DNA of 11,655 nt from Actinomycetes bacterium (GTDB taxonomy: Bacteria; Actinomycetota; Actinomycetes; S36-B12; UBA5976): contig JAJXSV010000053.1 of NCBI GenBank assembly GCA_021784375.1, forward strand, positions 1 to 11,655. The letters run 5' to 3'. Both the position numbers and the translations under genes were made by a program. The notes beneath the pieces are model-generated. The model was not told where the DNA came from, made no database searches, and saw nothing but the letters and a program-made list of their open reading frames with translations. This document shows, piece after piece, positions 1-7,878 of this stretch. The number at the start of each line of letters is the position of its first letter. The first letter of the stretch is position 1.

Positions 1-36
1 AGAATTCAGGCCGATTGTCCGGATGTCAAGCCCTTG
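1..36. other. Downstream edge of the LacI-family gene
   Basis: This short stretch lies beyond the stop codon of the minus-strand LacI-family gene. It holds TGTCCGG (17-22 plus the preceding T) followed by ATGTCAAG at 23-30. The latter is identical to the first eight bases of the dyad in front of iolA. It could be part of a control region of a gene further left, but the window ends too soon to tell. No terminator hairpin for the LacI gene is visible here. Confidence 0.3.
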
Positions 37-1068
37 TCACACTGTCGACGATGAGCGGACGATGAGCGTCGGGTCCAGGAGGAACTCACTGCCCCGGGAG
101 CGTGCCTTCGGCGGGTGCACGAGCAGCTCCGCCGCCTTGCGCGCGATGGCCAGGTTGTCGGCATCCAGCGTGGTGAGCGAGTAGCGGTGCAGACCCGCGA
201 GGAAGGTGTTGTCGTAGCCCGTCACGGCGATGGGGTCTCCGCCGGCGCGGACCCAGTCGGTCACGGCGTCCAGTGCGCCGATGGCCAGGAGGTCGTTGAA
301 GGCGACGATGGCGGTGGGCCGGCGCGTGCTGCGGAGGAGGCGCTTGGCGACCTCGTAGCCCTGGCTCTCCAGGTCACCGGCGATCTCCTCGACGCGCGCA
401 TATCGGCCCAGCCCGCAGGCCCTCATGGCGGCCAGGTAGCCGAGTTTGCGTGCCTCCGAGACGGGGCCGGACCGGCCGGAGATGTGGGCGATGCGCTGGT
501 GACCCTGCTCCGCGAGGTGCCTGACCGCGAGCAGCACGCCGGCGGCGTCATTGGTGCGGACCACCGAAGCGCGCGGGAACCCCTGGGGGATGGCAGCGGC
601 CACCACCACGGGCACCTCGCGCGGGATCTCGTTGAGCACGCCGAAGTGCGGGATGGAGCCGACCACGAGGACGCTCTTCGGGTGCAGGTCCATGAGCGAG
701 CGCATGGTGCGCTGGTCGATGACCGGTGGACCGTCGGGCGAGGGCAGGGTGGCCGACGTGAGCAGGGCGTACTCACCCATGGTGTCCAGCTCGAGTCGGA
801 TGAGGTCCACGAGCTCCGCGAACAGTGGGTTGTGCAGGTTCGCGACGAGGATGCCGATGAAGTGCCCGCTGGTCGCTGCGAGCGATCGGGCGAGGAAGTT
901 GGGGGTGAAGCCGAGCTCACCGGCTGCCTTCAGCACGCGCTGCCGACGCACCTCGCCCACCGCTGAAGGATCGGAATACACGAGTGATACCAACGACTTT
1001 GACACGCCAGCCTTCGCCGCGACATCGCGGATCGTCGGGCGGCGGCTGGTGGCGTGGTTGTCCGTCAT
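37..1068 (-). CDS. LacI-family transcriptional regulator
   Basis: A 343-residue DNA-binding repressor of the LacI/GalR family. The N-terminal helix-turn-helix spans about residues 11-31 (TIRDVAAKAGVSKSLVSLVY). The hinge helix motif (LGFTPNFLARSLA) is near 52-64, and a periplasmic-binding-protein-like effector domain runs from about 70 to the end. The length is normal for the family. It starts at an ATG at 1066-1068; a Shine-Dalgarno is weak (GGAA a few bases upstream). It is divergent from a polyol ABC importer operon across 251 bp, so it most likely controls that operon, with an inositol-type compound or a pathway intermediate as inducer. That role is inferred from position only. Candidate palindromic operators lie in the shared intergenic region. 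The specific effector cannot be read from the sequence. Confidence 0.93.
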   Translation of the reverse strand: MTDNHATSRRPTIRDVAAKAGVSKSLVSLVYSDPSAVGEVRRQRVLKAAGELGFTPNFLARSLAATSGHFIGILVANLHNPLFAELVDLIRLELDTMGEYALLTSATLPSPDGPPVIDQRTMRSLMDLHPKSVLVVGSIPHFGVLNEIPREVPVVVAAAIPQGFPRASVVRTNDAAGVLLAVRHLAEQGHQRIAHISGRSGPVSEARKLGYLAAMRACGLGRYARVEEIAGDLESQGYEVAKRLLRSTRRPTAIVAFNDLLAIGALDAVTDWVRAGGDPIAVTGYDNTFLAGLHRYSLTTLDADNLAIARKAAELLVHPPKARSRGSEFLLDPTLIVRSSSTV

Positions 1069-1213
1069 GGGATTCCGTGGACCCTACCTTGGACGAAGGT
1101 GCAGTTGTCCAAGGTGATGACCCGCGACGCGCGCGCGTCCAGCCCGAGGGGGCGAACAGACGGCTTCGGGCGCCGAACGAGCGGCAAATGTCTCCGTTTG
1201 ATAACAATCTTTC

Positions 1214-1223
1214 GGACCGGTCC
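1214..1223. promoter_or_regulatory. Candidate LacI-family operator (perfect palindrome)
   Basis: GGACCGGTCC is a perfect 10-bp palindrome with a central CG, the usual centre of LacI/GalR-family operators. It sits roughly midway between the divergent LacI-type gene and the importer operon. Its assignment to this LacI protein is an inference. Because it also resembles the ACCGG-containing dyad near iolC, the GntR protein is an alternative binder. Confidence 0.4.
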
Positions 1224-1240
1224 ATTTGTGCTGACAAATG
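1223..1240. promoter_or_regulatory. Inverted repeat, candidate operator
   Basis: CATTTGT and ACAAATG form a perfect 7-bp inverted repeat around a 4-base spacer (GCTG). It abuts the GGACCGGTCC palindrome and overlaps the second CAAATGTC copy (1235-1242). It is a good candidate protein-binding site for control of the importer promoter; which regulator binds is unknown. Confidence 0.4.
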
Positions 1241-1306
1241 TCACATACTTCGGGCGTTGCTCCGTGGGCCGGTTCCGGCCACACGGTGACGATCCATCAG
1301 GGACAT

Positions 1307-1314
1307 GGGAGAGG
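1307..1314 (+). promoter_or_regulatory. Ribosome binding site of the binding-protein gene
   Basis: GGGAGAGG lies 5 bases before the ATG at 1320. This decides the start: the upstream in-frame ATG at 1305 would lie in front of the Shine-Dalgarno itself, and using it would place five extra residues before the signal peptide. Confidence 0.8.
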
Positions 1315-1319
1315 CATCA

Positions 1320-2306
1320 ATGTCACGAACCAAACTTCTGGCACTCTTCGCCGGTGCGGCTTTGACGCTCGCAGGGTGCGGCACAGCCGCGAGCTCGACG
1401 TCAAGCCCTTCGGCGACAGCGACGGCCACCAAGGCCGCAATCAAGATCTGCGTGTACACGCATGGCGACGGTGGCACCTTCTGGACCGTTGCGCAGAAGG
1501 GCGCTGAGGCTGCGGCCAAGTCGCTCGGCGTGACACTCGACTACCAGGGCTCGACCAACGACGCGGCCAAGCAGGCTGCGACGATCGACGCCGGCATCGC
1601 CGCTGGCTGCCAGGGCATCGCCGCCTCCGCGCCGGACCCGGGTGCCATCAAGGACGCCATGCTCAAGGCGCACGCCGCGGGCATCCCGACCGTCACCATG
1701 AACTCCGGTTCGACCGTCTTCAAGGAGCTGGGTGCCTTCACGCACATCGGCCAGGACGAGGTCGTGGCCGGCCGTGCAGCGGGTGAGAAGTTCAACGCCA
1801 TGGGCCTCAAGCACCTGCTGTGCCCGATCCAGGAAGCCGCCAACGTCGGCCTGAGCGATCGCTGCAAGGGTGCCGCTGAGACCTTCAAGGGCAAGGTGAC
1901 GAACTTCAACCTCGACGGTGGTCTCGCTGACCTCAACGCCGCCAGCGCGAAGCTGCAGGCCGCACTCGCCGCGGACAAGACGATCGACGGTGTCTTCGCC
2001 CTCAACGCCGACATCGCCGCCAAGGCAGCGCTCCCGGCAGTCGAGGCCCTCACCGGTCGCACCATCAAGATCGGCACCGTCGACATGTCGCCGGAGGCGC
2101 TGCAGGCCATCAAGGATGGCAAGATCGAGTTCGCCATCGACCAGCAGCAGTACGCCCAGGGCTACCTCTCGGTGGTCTTCCTGTACCTCGCCATCACCAA
2201 TGGCAACGAGGTCGGCGGCGGGCTGCCCGTCTACTCGGGTCCCGGCTTCGTCACGAAGGACAACGTTGACAGCGTGATGTCCTTGGTCGCCGCGGGTACG
2301 CGCTAA
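1320..2306 (+). CDS. Sugar/polyol ABC transporter substrate-binding lipoprotein
   Basis: A 328-residue extracytoplasmic solute receptor of the ribose/galactose/inositol type (Peripla_BP_4-like, cluster B). It has a lipoprotein signal peptide: basic MSRTK start, a hydrophobic stretch, and the lipobox LAGC with the lipidated Cys20. A low-complexity Ser/Thr/Ala linker (about 22-38) follows. The mature part has the typical alternating fold, with DGGTFWTVAQKGAEAAAKSLGV near 50-71. Besides Cys20 it has four cysteines, including a pair bracketing CPIQEAANVGLSDRC, which may form a disulfide. It is the first gene of the importer operon, followed by permease and ATPase. Substrate is inferred from the neighbouring iol genes: myo-inositol or a related inositol or sugar. 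Ribose, xylose or another polyol cannot be excluded from sequence alone. Confidence 0.92.
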   Translation: MSRTKLLALFAGAALTLAGCGTAASSTSSPSATATATKAAIKICVYTHGDGGTFWTVAQKGAEAAAKSLGVTLDYQGSTNDAAKQAATIDAGIAAGCQGIAASAPDPGAIKDAMLKAHAAGIPTVTMNSGSTVFKELGAFTHIGQDEVVAGRAAGEKFNAMGLKHLLCPIQEAANVGLSDRCKGAAETFKGKVTNFNLDGGLADLNAASAKLQAALAADKTIDGVFALNADIAAKAALPAVEALTGRTIKIGTVDMSPEALQAIKDGKIEFAIDQQQYAQGYLSVVFLYLAITNGNEVGGGLPVYSGPGFVTKDNVDSVMSLVAAGTR

Positions 2307-2317
2307 CCGATATGGGT

Positions 2318-2357
2318 ATGCGGTGGTGGGTTGGTCACACCCGATCCACCACCGCAT
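2318..2357 (+). terminator. 12-bp-stem hairpin between binding-protein and permease genes
   Basis: ATGCGGTGGTGG (2318-2329) pairs perfectly with CCACCACCGCAT (2346-2357) around a 16-base loop. No T-run follows. It sits 11 bases after the binding-protein stop codon and before the permease Shine-Dalgarno region. Such a position is typical of hairpins that act as partial terminators or as 3'-end mRNA stabilisers, giving more binding protein than membrane components. That function is inferred. Confidence 0.7.
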
Positions 2358-2388
2358 CTCGTTCGAGGAGAGGTATCAGACAGCAATC

Positions 2389-3426
2389 ATGAGCACCCCC
2401 ACCCAAACCGATGAGCGGATGAAGCAGGCGTCGCCCTTCATCAAGCTGCTCCGACGTCCCGAGTTCGGTGCCTTCCTCGGCGCCATCGCGATCTACGCCC
2501 TGTTCACCTCGGTGGACACCACGGGCAACTTCGGGAACCTCAGCGGCATGGCCGGCTGGACCGACATCGCGGCGCCCATCGGCATCGTCGGGATCGCCGT
2601 GTCGTTGTTGATGATCGCCGGCGAGTTCGACCTGTCCTCCGGTGTCATGGTCGGCACCACCGGCCTCATCATCGGCATGCTGGTGACGAACGTCGGACTC
2701 GGCATCTGGCCCGCCATCGGCATCGCCTTCGCCTTCGCCGCCTGTGTCGGACTGCTCAACGGGTACATGGTGGTGCGGACCAAGCTGCCCTCCTTCATCG
2801 TCACCCTGGCCACCTTCTTCATCCTCAAGGGTGCGAACATGGCCTTCACGATGATGGTCACGGGATCCGTGCGCGTCACCGGCACCGACCAGGCGTCCGG
2901 CTTCCAGAGTGCGTACAACCTGTTCGCCACCGACTTCGGAAGCCAGGGCTTCCAGATCACCCTCATCTGGTGGATCGCGATCACCATCATCGCCACCTGG
3001 GTGCTCACCAGGACCCGCTTCGGCAACTGGACCTTCGCCTCCGGCGGCGATGCCAATGCAGCGCGCAATGCAGGCGTGCCGGTCAACCGCACGAAGATCA
3101 TGCTGTTCGTCTACACCTCGATGTCCTCGGCCCTCGTCGGCACCATGTTCGTGCTGCGGCTCAAGGGCATGCAGGCCGGACAGGGCGTGGGTCAGGAGTT
3201 CTACTACATCATCGCCGCAGCCGTCGGCGGCACCCTCCTCACGGGTGGCGCGGGTTCAGCGATCGGCGCCTCGATCGGCGCCGCCATCATGGGCATGGCG
3301 TACATCGGCATCCCCTACGCGCTGTGGAACTCCGACTGGACCTCCACCTTCCTCGGCCTGATCCTGTTCAGCGCCGTCTTCATCAACACCTACATCGGTC
3401 GCAGGGCGCGGGGTGGTTCGAAATGA
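2389..3426 (+). CDS. ABC transporter permease, RbsC/AraH type
   Basis: A 345-residue integral membrane permease of the BPD_transp_2 family (ribose/xylose/inositol importers). After a polar, cytoplasmic N-terminus (about 1-25) there are about eight or more hydrophobic segments, starting near 26-41, 62-78, 84-104 and 107-125 and ending near 318-336. The family-typical [11 protein letters not shown] segment is at about 75-85. The cytoplasmic loop that docks with the ATPase resembles the usual sequence ([12 protein letters not shown] near 219-230). I chose ATG 2389; a purine-rich GAGGAGAGG at 2365-2373 is 15 bases away, longer than ideal, but no start codon lies between. An upstream in-frame GTG at 2323 falls inside the hairpin and is unlikely. 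It is translationally coupled to the ATPase by an ATGA overlap. Confidence 0.93.
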   Translation: MSTPTQTDERMKQASPFIKLLRRPEFGAFLGAIAIYALFTSVDTTGNFGNLSGMAGWTDIAAPIGIVGIAVSLLMIAGEFDLSSGVMVGTTGLIIGMLVTNVGLGIWPAIGIAFAFAACVGLLNGYMVVRTKLPSFIVTLATFFILKGANMAFTMMVTGSVRVTGTDQASGFQSAYNLFATDFGSQGFQITLIWWIAITIIATWVLTRTRFGNWTFASGGDANAARNAGVPVNRTKIMLFVYTSMSSALVGTMFVLRLKGMQAGQGVGQEFYYIIAAAVGGTLLTGGAGSAIGASIGAAIMGMAYIGIPYALWNSDWTSTFLGLILFSAVFINTYIGRRARGGSK

Positions 3427-4196
3427 GCACGGCAGCGCTCGAACTCGTCAATGTCGGCAAGCAGTTCGGCAGCGTCATCGCCCTGCGCGAGATGACGGTC
3501 AAGGTCGATCCCGGTGCCATCACCTGCATCCTCGGTGACAACGGTGCCGGCAAGTCGACCCTCATCAAGATCCTCTCCGGCGTGCACAAGCCGTCGTCGG
3601 GCCGGTTCCTGATGGAAGGGCAGGAGGTCGACTTCAGCTCGCCACGGGATGCCATGGCCGCGGGGATCGCCACCGTGTTCCAGGACCTTGCCACCATCCC
3701 GCTCATGTCGGTGTGGCGGAACTTCTTCCTGGGCAACGAGTTGCAGAAGGGCGTCGGTCCCTTCAAGTGGCTCGACGTCAAGCGCATGAAGGCCGTCACC
3801 AAGGACCAGTTGCTGCAGATGGGCATCGACCTGCGGGACACCAACCAGCCGATCGGCACCCTGTCCGGCGGCGAGCGCCAGGCCGTCGCGATCGCGCGCG
3901 CTGTGCACTTCGGGGCCAAGGTGCTCATCCTCGACGAGCCCACATCGGCCCTGGGCGTGCGGCAGTCCGGGGTCGTGCTCAAGTACGTGCTGGCGGCGAA
4001 GGAGCGCGGTGTGTCCGTCGTGTTCATCACGCACAATCCGCATCACGCGGCGCTGGTGGGTGACCGCTTCTACCTGCTCAACCGGGGCCGGTTGGCGAAC
4101 ACCTACGAGCGCGAAACGCTGCACCTCGAGGAGCTCACGAAGGCCATGGCCGGTGGCGCGGAACTCGAGGCGTTGAAGCACGAGATCGGTCGCTGA
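3423..4196 (+). CDS. ABC transporter ATP-binding protein (single-domain)
   Basis: A 257-residue ATPase that powers the importer. Walker A is GDNGAGKST (38-46), the Q-loop glutamine is Q87 (VFQD), the signature is LSGGE (147-151), Walker B is VLILDEP (167-173) and the switch histidine is H204 (FITHN). All catalytic positions are present. Many importers of the ribose class use a roughly 500-residue ATPase made of two fused cassettes (RbsA). This one is a single cassette, as in FrcA-like systems, and would act as a homodimer. The ATG overlaps the permease stop as ATGA, with a GGGGTGG stretch about 6 bases upstream, so translation is probably coupled. The operon ends just downstream at a strong hairpin. 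Confidence 0.94.
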   Translation: MSTAALELVNVGKQFGSVIALREMTVKVDPGAITCILGDNGAGKSTLIKILSGVHKPSSGRFLMEGQEVDFSSPRDAMAAGIATVFQDLATIPLMSVWRNFFLGNELQKGVGPFKWLDVKRMKAVTKDQLLQMGIDLRDTNQPIGTLSGGERQAVAIARAVHFGAKVLILDEPTSALGVRQSGVVLKYVLAAKERGVSVVFITHNPHHAALVGDRFYLLNRGRLANTYERETLHLEELTKAMAGGAELEALKHEIGR

Positions 4197-4218
4197 CACT
4201 CTCCGGCGATCGCCTGTG

Positions 4219-4260
4219 GACGACGAGCCCCTCACCGTGGACCGGCAGGGGCTCGTCGTC
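4219..4260. terminator. Bidirectional terminator hairpin between convergent units
   Basis: GACGACGAGCCCCT (4219-4232) pairs perfectly over 14 bp with AGGGGCTCGTCGTC (4247-4260), around a 14-base loop. It lies 22 bases after the ATPase stop and overlaps the first bases of the convergent acetyltransferase stop codon, so it can serve both strands. There is no clear T-run, which is common in high-GC actinobacteria. Confidence 0.85.
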
Positions 4261-5149
4261 AGGCTGGGCGCTTCCAGATGTAGGGCGTCGTCGACGTCAC
4301 GTGCAGGAATCCCGAGCGTTCGAGGATGGGCCGGCTGTAGTCGGTGCTGTCGCTGTGCAGGTAGCGGACTCCCTTGGAGAGCGCGGATCTGGCGCGCGCG
4401 GCGGTGAGTGCCCGGTAGATGCCCCGGCCCCGCCACGCGGGGAGGGTGGCGCCGCCCCAGATGCCGGCGAACTCGGTGCCGGGTACGAGTTGGAGCCGTC
4501 CGGTCGTGACCACGATCTCCCGGCCGGTTGACGGCTCGCGCGCGAAGGCAGCCCACAGTTCCACGACGTCGGCATGCTCGACGATCCGTGTGTACATCGA
4601 CTCGTCGGTGGTGTGGGACGAGGTTCCGAAGACCTCCACCTGCGTCGCCAGCACCTGTTCGACATCAGCGCGGGTGCGCGCCTCGGGTTGGCTGCCGCCG
4701 TCGGCATCGAAGCCGATGCGCCGCAGCGACACGCCCGTCGGGAGCGGGACGACGGCTGCCAGCAGCGAGGCCTCGCCGATCATGACCGACTCGGCTTCCC
4801 CGGCCACCAAGCCCTGCGCCTGCAGACGGAGCCCGAGGTCGAGGGGCAGGTCATGGCTGCGCGTCTTCCACTCGAATTCGGGGACCTGGGTCTCCTGCGC
4901 GAAGTACGCGACCGTGCGGGCGATCAGGTCGTCCAGGCGGCCACCGTCAGCTGCGGCGTCGTAGCCGACCAGCGATCGGTAGGAGACGAAGCCGTAGGCC
5001 CCGTCGAAGACTGCACGCAGCAGTGGCCCGTCGCGCTGCACGCTGCGCGCGAACGACATCTCGCCGTCCTCGCGCAACTGGGAGTCGTAGGCGTGCAGCA
5101 ACGCCGAGCGTCGGCCCGCGGCCGCCGCCCCGTCGTCCGTCGATGTCAT
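4259..5149 (-). CDS. GNAT-family N-acetyltransferase
   Basis: A 296-residue protein whose C-terminal third carries a GNAT acetyl-CoA-binding core. The pyrophosphate-binding loop is WRGRGIY, with RGRG at about 240-243, preceded by a strand (AGIWGGATLP) and followed by a helix and YLHSDSTDYSRPILERSGF, a typical GNAT end. The N-terminal ~200 residues show no motif I recognise; the total length is about twice a minimal GNAT, so it may be a two-domain GNAT with a degenerate first half. The substrate is unknown. It lies 24 bases after the stop of the SDR gene and is probably cotranscribed with it. The ATG at 5149 has no convincing Shine-Dalgarno (an AGGG about 13 bases upstream), so coupling or a different start is possible. 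Its link to inositol use is unclear. Confidence 0.85.
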   Translation of the reverse strand: MTSTDDGAAAAGRRSALLHAYDSQLREDGEMSFARSVQRDGPLLRAVFDGAYGFVSYRSLVGYDAAADGGRLDDLIARTVAYFAQETQVPEFEWKTRSHDLPLDLGLRLQAQGLVAGEAESVMIGEASLLAAVVPLPTGVSLRRIGFDADGGSQPEARTRADVEQVLATQVEVFGTSSHTTDESMYTRIVEHADVVELWAAFAREPSTGREIVVTTGRLQLVPGTEFAGIWGGATLPAWRGRGIYRALTAARARSALSKGVRYLHSDSTDYSRPILERSGFLHVTSTTPYIWKRPA

Positions 5150-5173
5150 GGGGGCAATTGTGGTGCCCTGCGC

Positions 5174-6130
5174 TCAGTGCGTGACGGGCTGCAGCGTCCC
5201 AGAGGTGAGTTCGCGGCGGAAGGCCTCCAGCAGTGCGCGCAAGGGGGTCGGCCCCAAGCCGAGTGCCTGCTTGGTGCGGGTGTTGTCGAGCGAGGTGTCG
5301 ACGGGCACAGCCTGGGGGAAGCGCTGCTCCTCCGGTGCCTCGATCTCGTCAAGCAGATCGACGTCGAGTCCGAACACGTCGCAGACGAGCTGAGCCAGCT
5401 CCATGCGTCCGACGGCGTCGTCGCCGACGAGGTGGAAGGTGCCGATGGCCCTGCGTGCGATCGCCTGCTCCACCTCCGCACCGATCTCGGCCGCCAGCGA
5501 GGGCGTCGCCACCTCGTTCACGAAAGGGCCCCCCCACACCGCGAAGCGGTCACCGCGTTGCAGGGCCTGCACGAGCGACACCACGAAGTACCCGAACCCG
5601 ACATCCTGTGAGCGGGGGCCGCTGTCCTGCAGCCGGTGCGCACCCATGACCCCGCCGATGCGGCAGATGGCGCCCGATTCCGGCGCCAGGTCACGGACGA
5701 CCTGTTCGCCCATCGCCTTGAGGAACCCGTAGATGTTCACCGGGTTTCCGCAGTCGTCCTCGGGTGAGCGGTGCCGCGTGCCATCCATCACCCAGTCGGT
5801 CGAGATGTACACGACGTGTGCGCCAGTCGCCACTGCAGCCCGCGTGACCCGCTGGGTCATCCCCACGTACGCGTCATAGGCACCCGGGCGGTCATTGAGC
5901 AGCATGTGGAAGTCGTTCGATATCGCGCAGTGCACCACCGCGTCCGCGCCGACGAGCGCAGCGGCGATGCTGGCAGTCGAGGAGAAGTCGACCAGCACGT
6001 GCTGCCAGGGCAGCGCCCTCCGCGGTTCGCTGCGGACCAGCCCGACGACCTCATGGCCGCGGTCCGTGAGGACCTCCGCGATGTTGCTGCCCACGAATCC
6101 GGTCGCCCCGGTCACTGCAATTCGCATCAT
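5174..6130 (-). CDS. SDR-family NAD(P)-dependent oxidoreductase, RmlD-like
   Basis: A 318-residue extended short-chain dehydrogenase/reductase related to dTDP-4-dehydrorhamnose reductase and sugar-nucleotide epimerases. It has an N-terminal Rossmann dinucleotide loop GATGFVG (8-14), a Ser/Thr site in YISTDWVMDG (about 108-117), and the catalytic YxxxK pair as Y134 and K138 in YGFLK. The C-terminal end has a LDNTRTKQALGL stretch, as RmlD proteins do. I chose the tandem ATGs at 6130/6127, because the Rossmann fold starts directly there and a GAAG lies just upstream; the longer form from 6181 would run into the promoter region. It is divergent from iolA over 241 bp that contain a dyad operator, so it may be co-regulated with inositol genes. 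Possible roles are redox or epimerisation of an inositol isomer, keto-inositol or sugar, but no substrate can be assigned. Confidence 0.85.
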   Translation of the reverse strand: MMRIAVTGATGFVGSNIAEVLTDRGHEVVGLVRSEPRRALPWQHVLVDFSSTASIAAALVGADAVVHCAISNDFHMLLNDRPGAYDAYVGMTQRVTRAAVATGAHVVYISTDWVMDGTRHRSPEDDCGNPVNIYGFLKAMGEQVVRDLAPESGAICRIGGVMGAHRLQDSGPRSQDVGFGYFVVSLVQALQRGDRFAVWGGPFVNEVATPSLAAEIGAEVEQAIARRAIGTFHLVGDDAVGRMELAQLVCDVFGLDVDLLDEIEAPEEQRFPQAVPVDTSLDNTRTKQALGLGPTPLRALLEAFRRELTSGTLQPVTH

Positions 6131-6181
6131 GCTTCGACCATATCCGCCCGTTGGTGAACAGCGCCAGACCATTCGGCGCAA

Positions 6182-6193
6182 ATGTCAAGACAT
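6182..6193. promoter_or_regulatory. Dyad operator candidate for the GntR/IolR regulator
   Basis: ATGTCAAGACAT is a 5-bp perfect inverted repeat around AA. The core TGTCAAGACA matches 9 of 10 positions of the motif reported for the GntR-type IolR of Corynebacterium glutamicum (KGWCHTRACA, from memory). The same architecture occurs next to the gntR gene (9753-9764). It is directly upstream of the -35 of the iolA promoter. It also contains TTGACA on the minus strand, a possible -35 of the divergent SDR gene, so one bound repressor could silence both. Confidence 0.55.
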
Positions 6194-6194
6194 A

Positions 6195-6223
6195 TTGACG
6201 TTATGGGTGCACGACACTAGCCT
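6195..6223 (+). promoter_or_regulatory. Predicted housekeeping-sigma promoter of iolA
   Basis: TTGACG (6195-6200) and TAGCCT (6218-6223) are separated by exactly 17 bp. TAGCCT fits the actinobacterial -10 pattern TANNNT. Transcription would begin near 6230, giving a leader of about 140 bases before iolA. The candidate operator lies immediately upstream of the -35. Confidence 0.6.
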
Positions 6224-6371
6224 GTGGGCAGCGCACCAGGAGCCTTGCCCGGGTGTCCGCCACTCGCCGAAGCACGCGATCGGCTCGAGTCAGCGGAGAC
6301 CAGGCTCGGGTTCCTGGGAGTGGAGTCGGGGCAGTGACCGCTGCCATGACTGGAAGGAACAGGGAGCAGCA
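6224..6371 (+). other. Long untranslated leader of iolA with a possible leader peptide
   Basis: The predicted mRNA leader is about 140 bases, long for a catabolic gene. Near its 3' end a GTG at 6334 (GGAG 8 bases upstream) opens a 13-codon frame reading MTAAMTGRNREQQ. Its TGA at 6373-6375 overlaps the iolA ATG at 6372 as ATGA. GGCAG (6330-6334) and CTGCC (6341-6345) can form a small hairpin over the GTG. I see no known riboswitch. Whether the peptide is made is unknown. Confidence 0.35.
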
Positions 6372-7865
<1,494 letters not shown>

Positions 7866-7878
7866 ACCCGGGACCGAC

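Larger units (their letters stand above)
1069..1319. promoter_or_regulatory. Divergent control region between the LacI-type regulator and the ABC importer
   Basis: This 251-bp gene-free region must carry the promoters of both divergent units. Its central part (about 1185-1250) is markedly more AT-rich than the surroundings and contains all the symmetric elements: CAAATGTC at 1185-1192 and again at 1235-1242, a GGACCGGTCC palindrome at 1214-1223, and an inverted repeat at 1223-1240. I could not assign a convincing -35/-10 pair for either direction; CATACT at 1244-1249 is a possible -10 for the importer. Confidence 0.6.

Noticed and set aside
2323..2388. Upstream GTG start for the permease
   Set aside because: It lies inside the hairpin stem and precedes the purine-rich ribosome-binding region; the added residues do not resemble permease N-termini.
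3390..4556. 388-codon minus-strand frame across the ATPase gene
   Set aside because: Low-complexity Arg/His/Leu translation, opposite to a complete ABC ATPase with all motifs, and it runs over the terminator hairpin.
4574..5611. 345-codon plus-strand frame over the GNAT and SDR genes
   Set aside because: It crosses the junction of two well-supported genes on the other strand and shows no domain.
6131..6181. Longer start (ATG at 6181) for the SDR gene
   Set aside because: It would put 17 residues before the Rossmann fold with no family resemblance and would overlap the promoter region next to the dyad.
5895..6371. N-terminal extension of iolA in frame from 5895
   Set aside because: It would cover the SDR gene, the promoter and the operator; the ATG at 6372 has a good Shine-Dalgarno and gives the normal family length.
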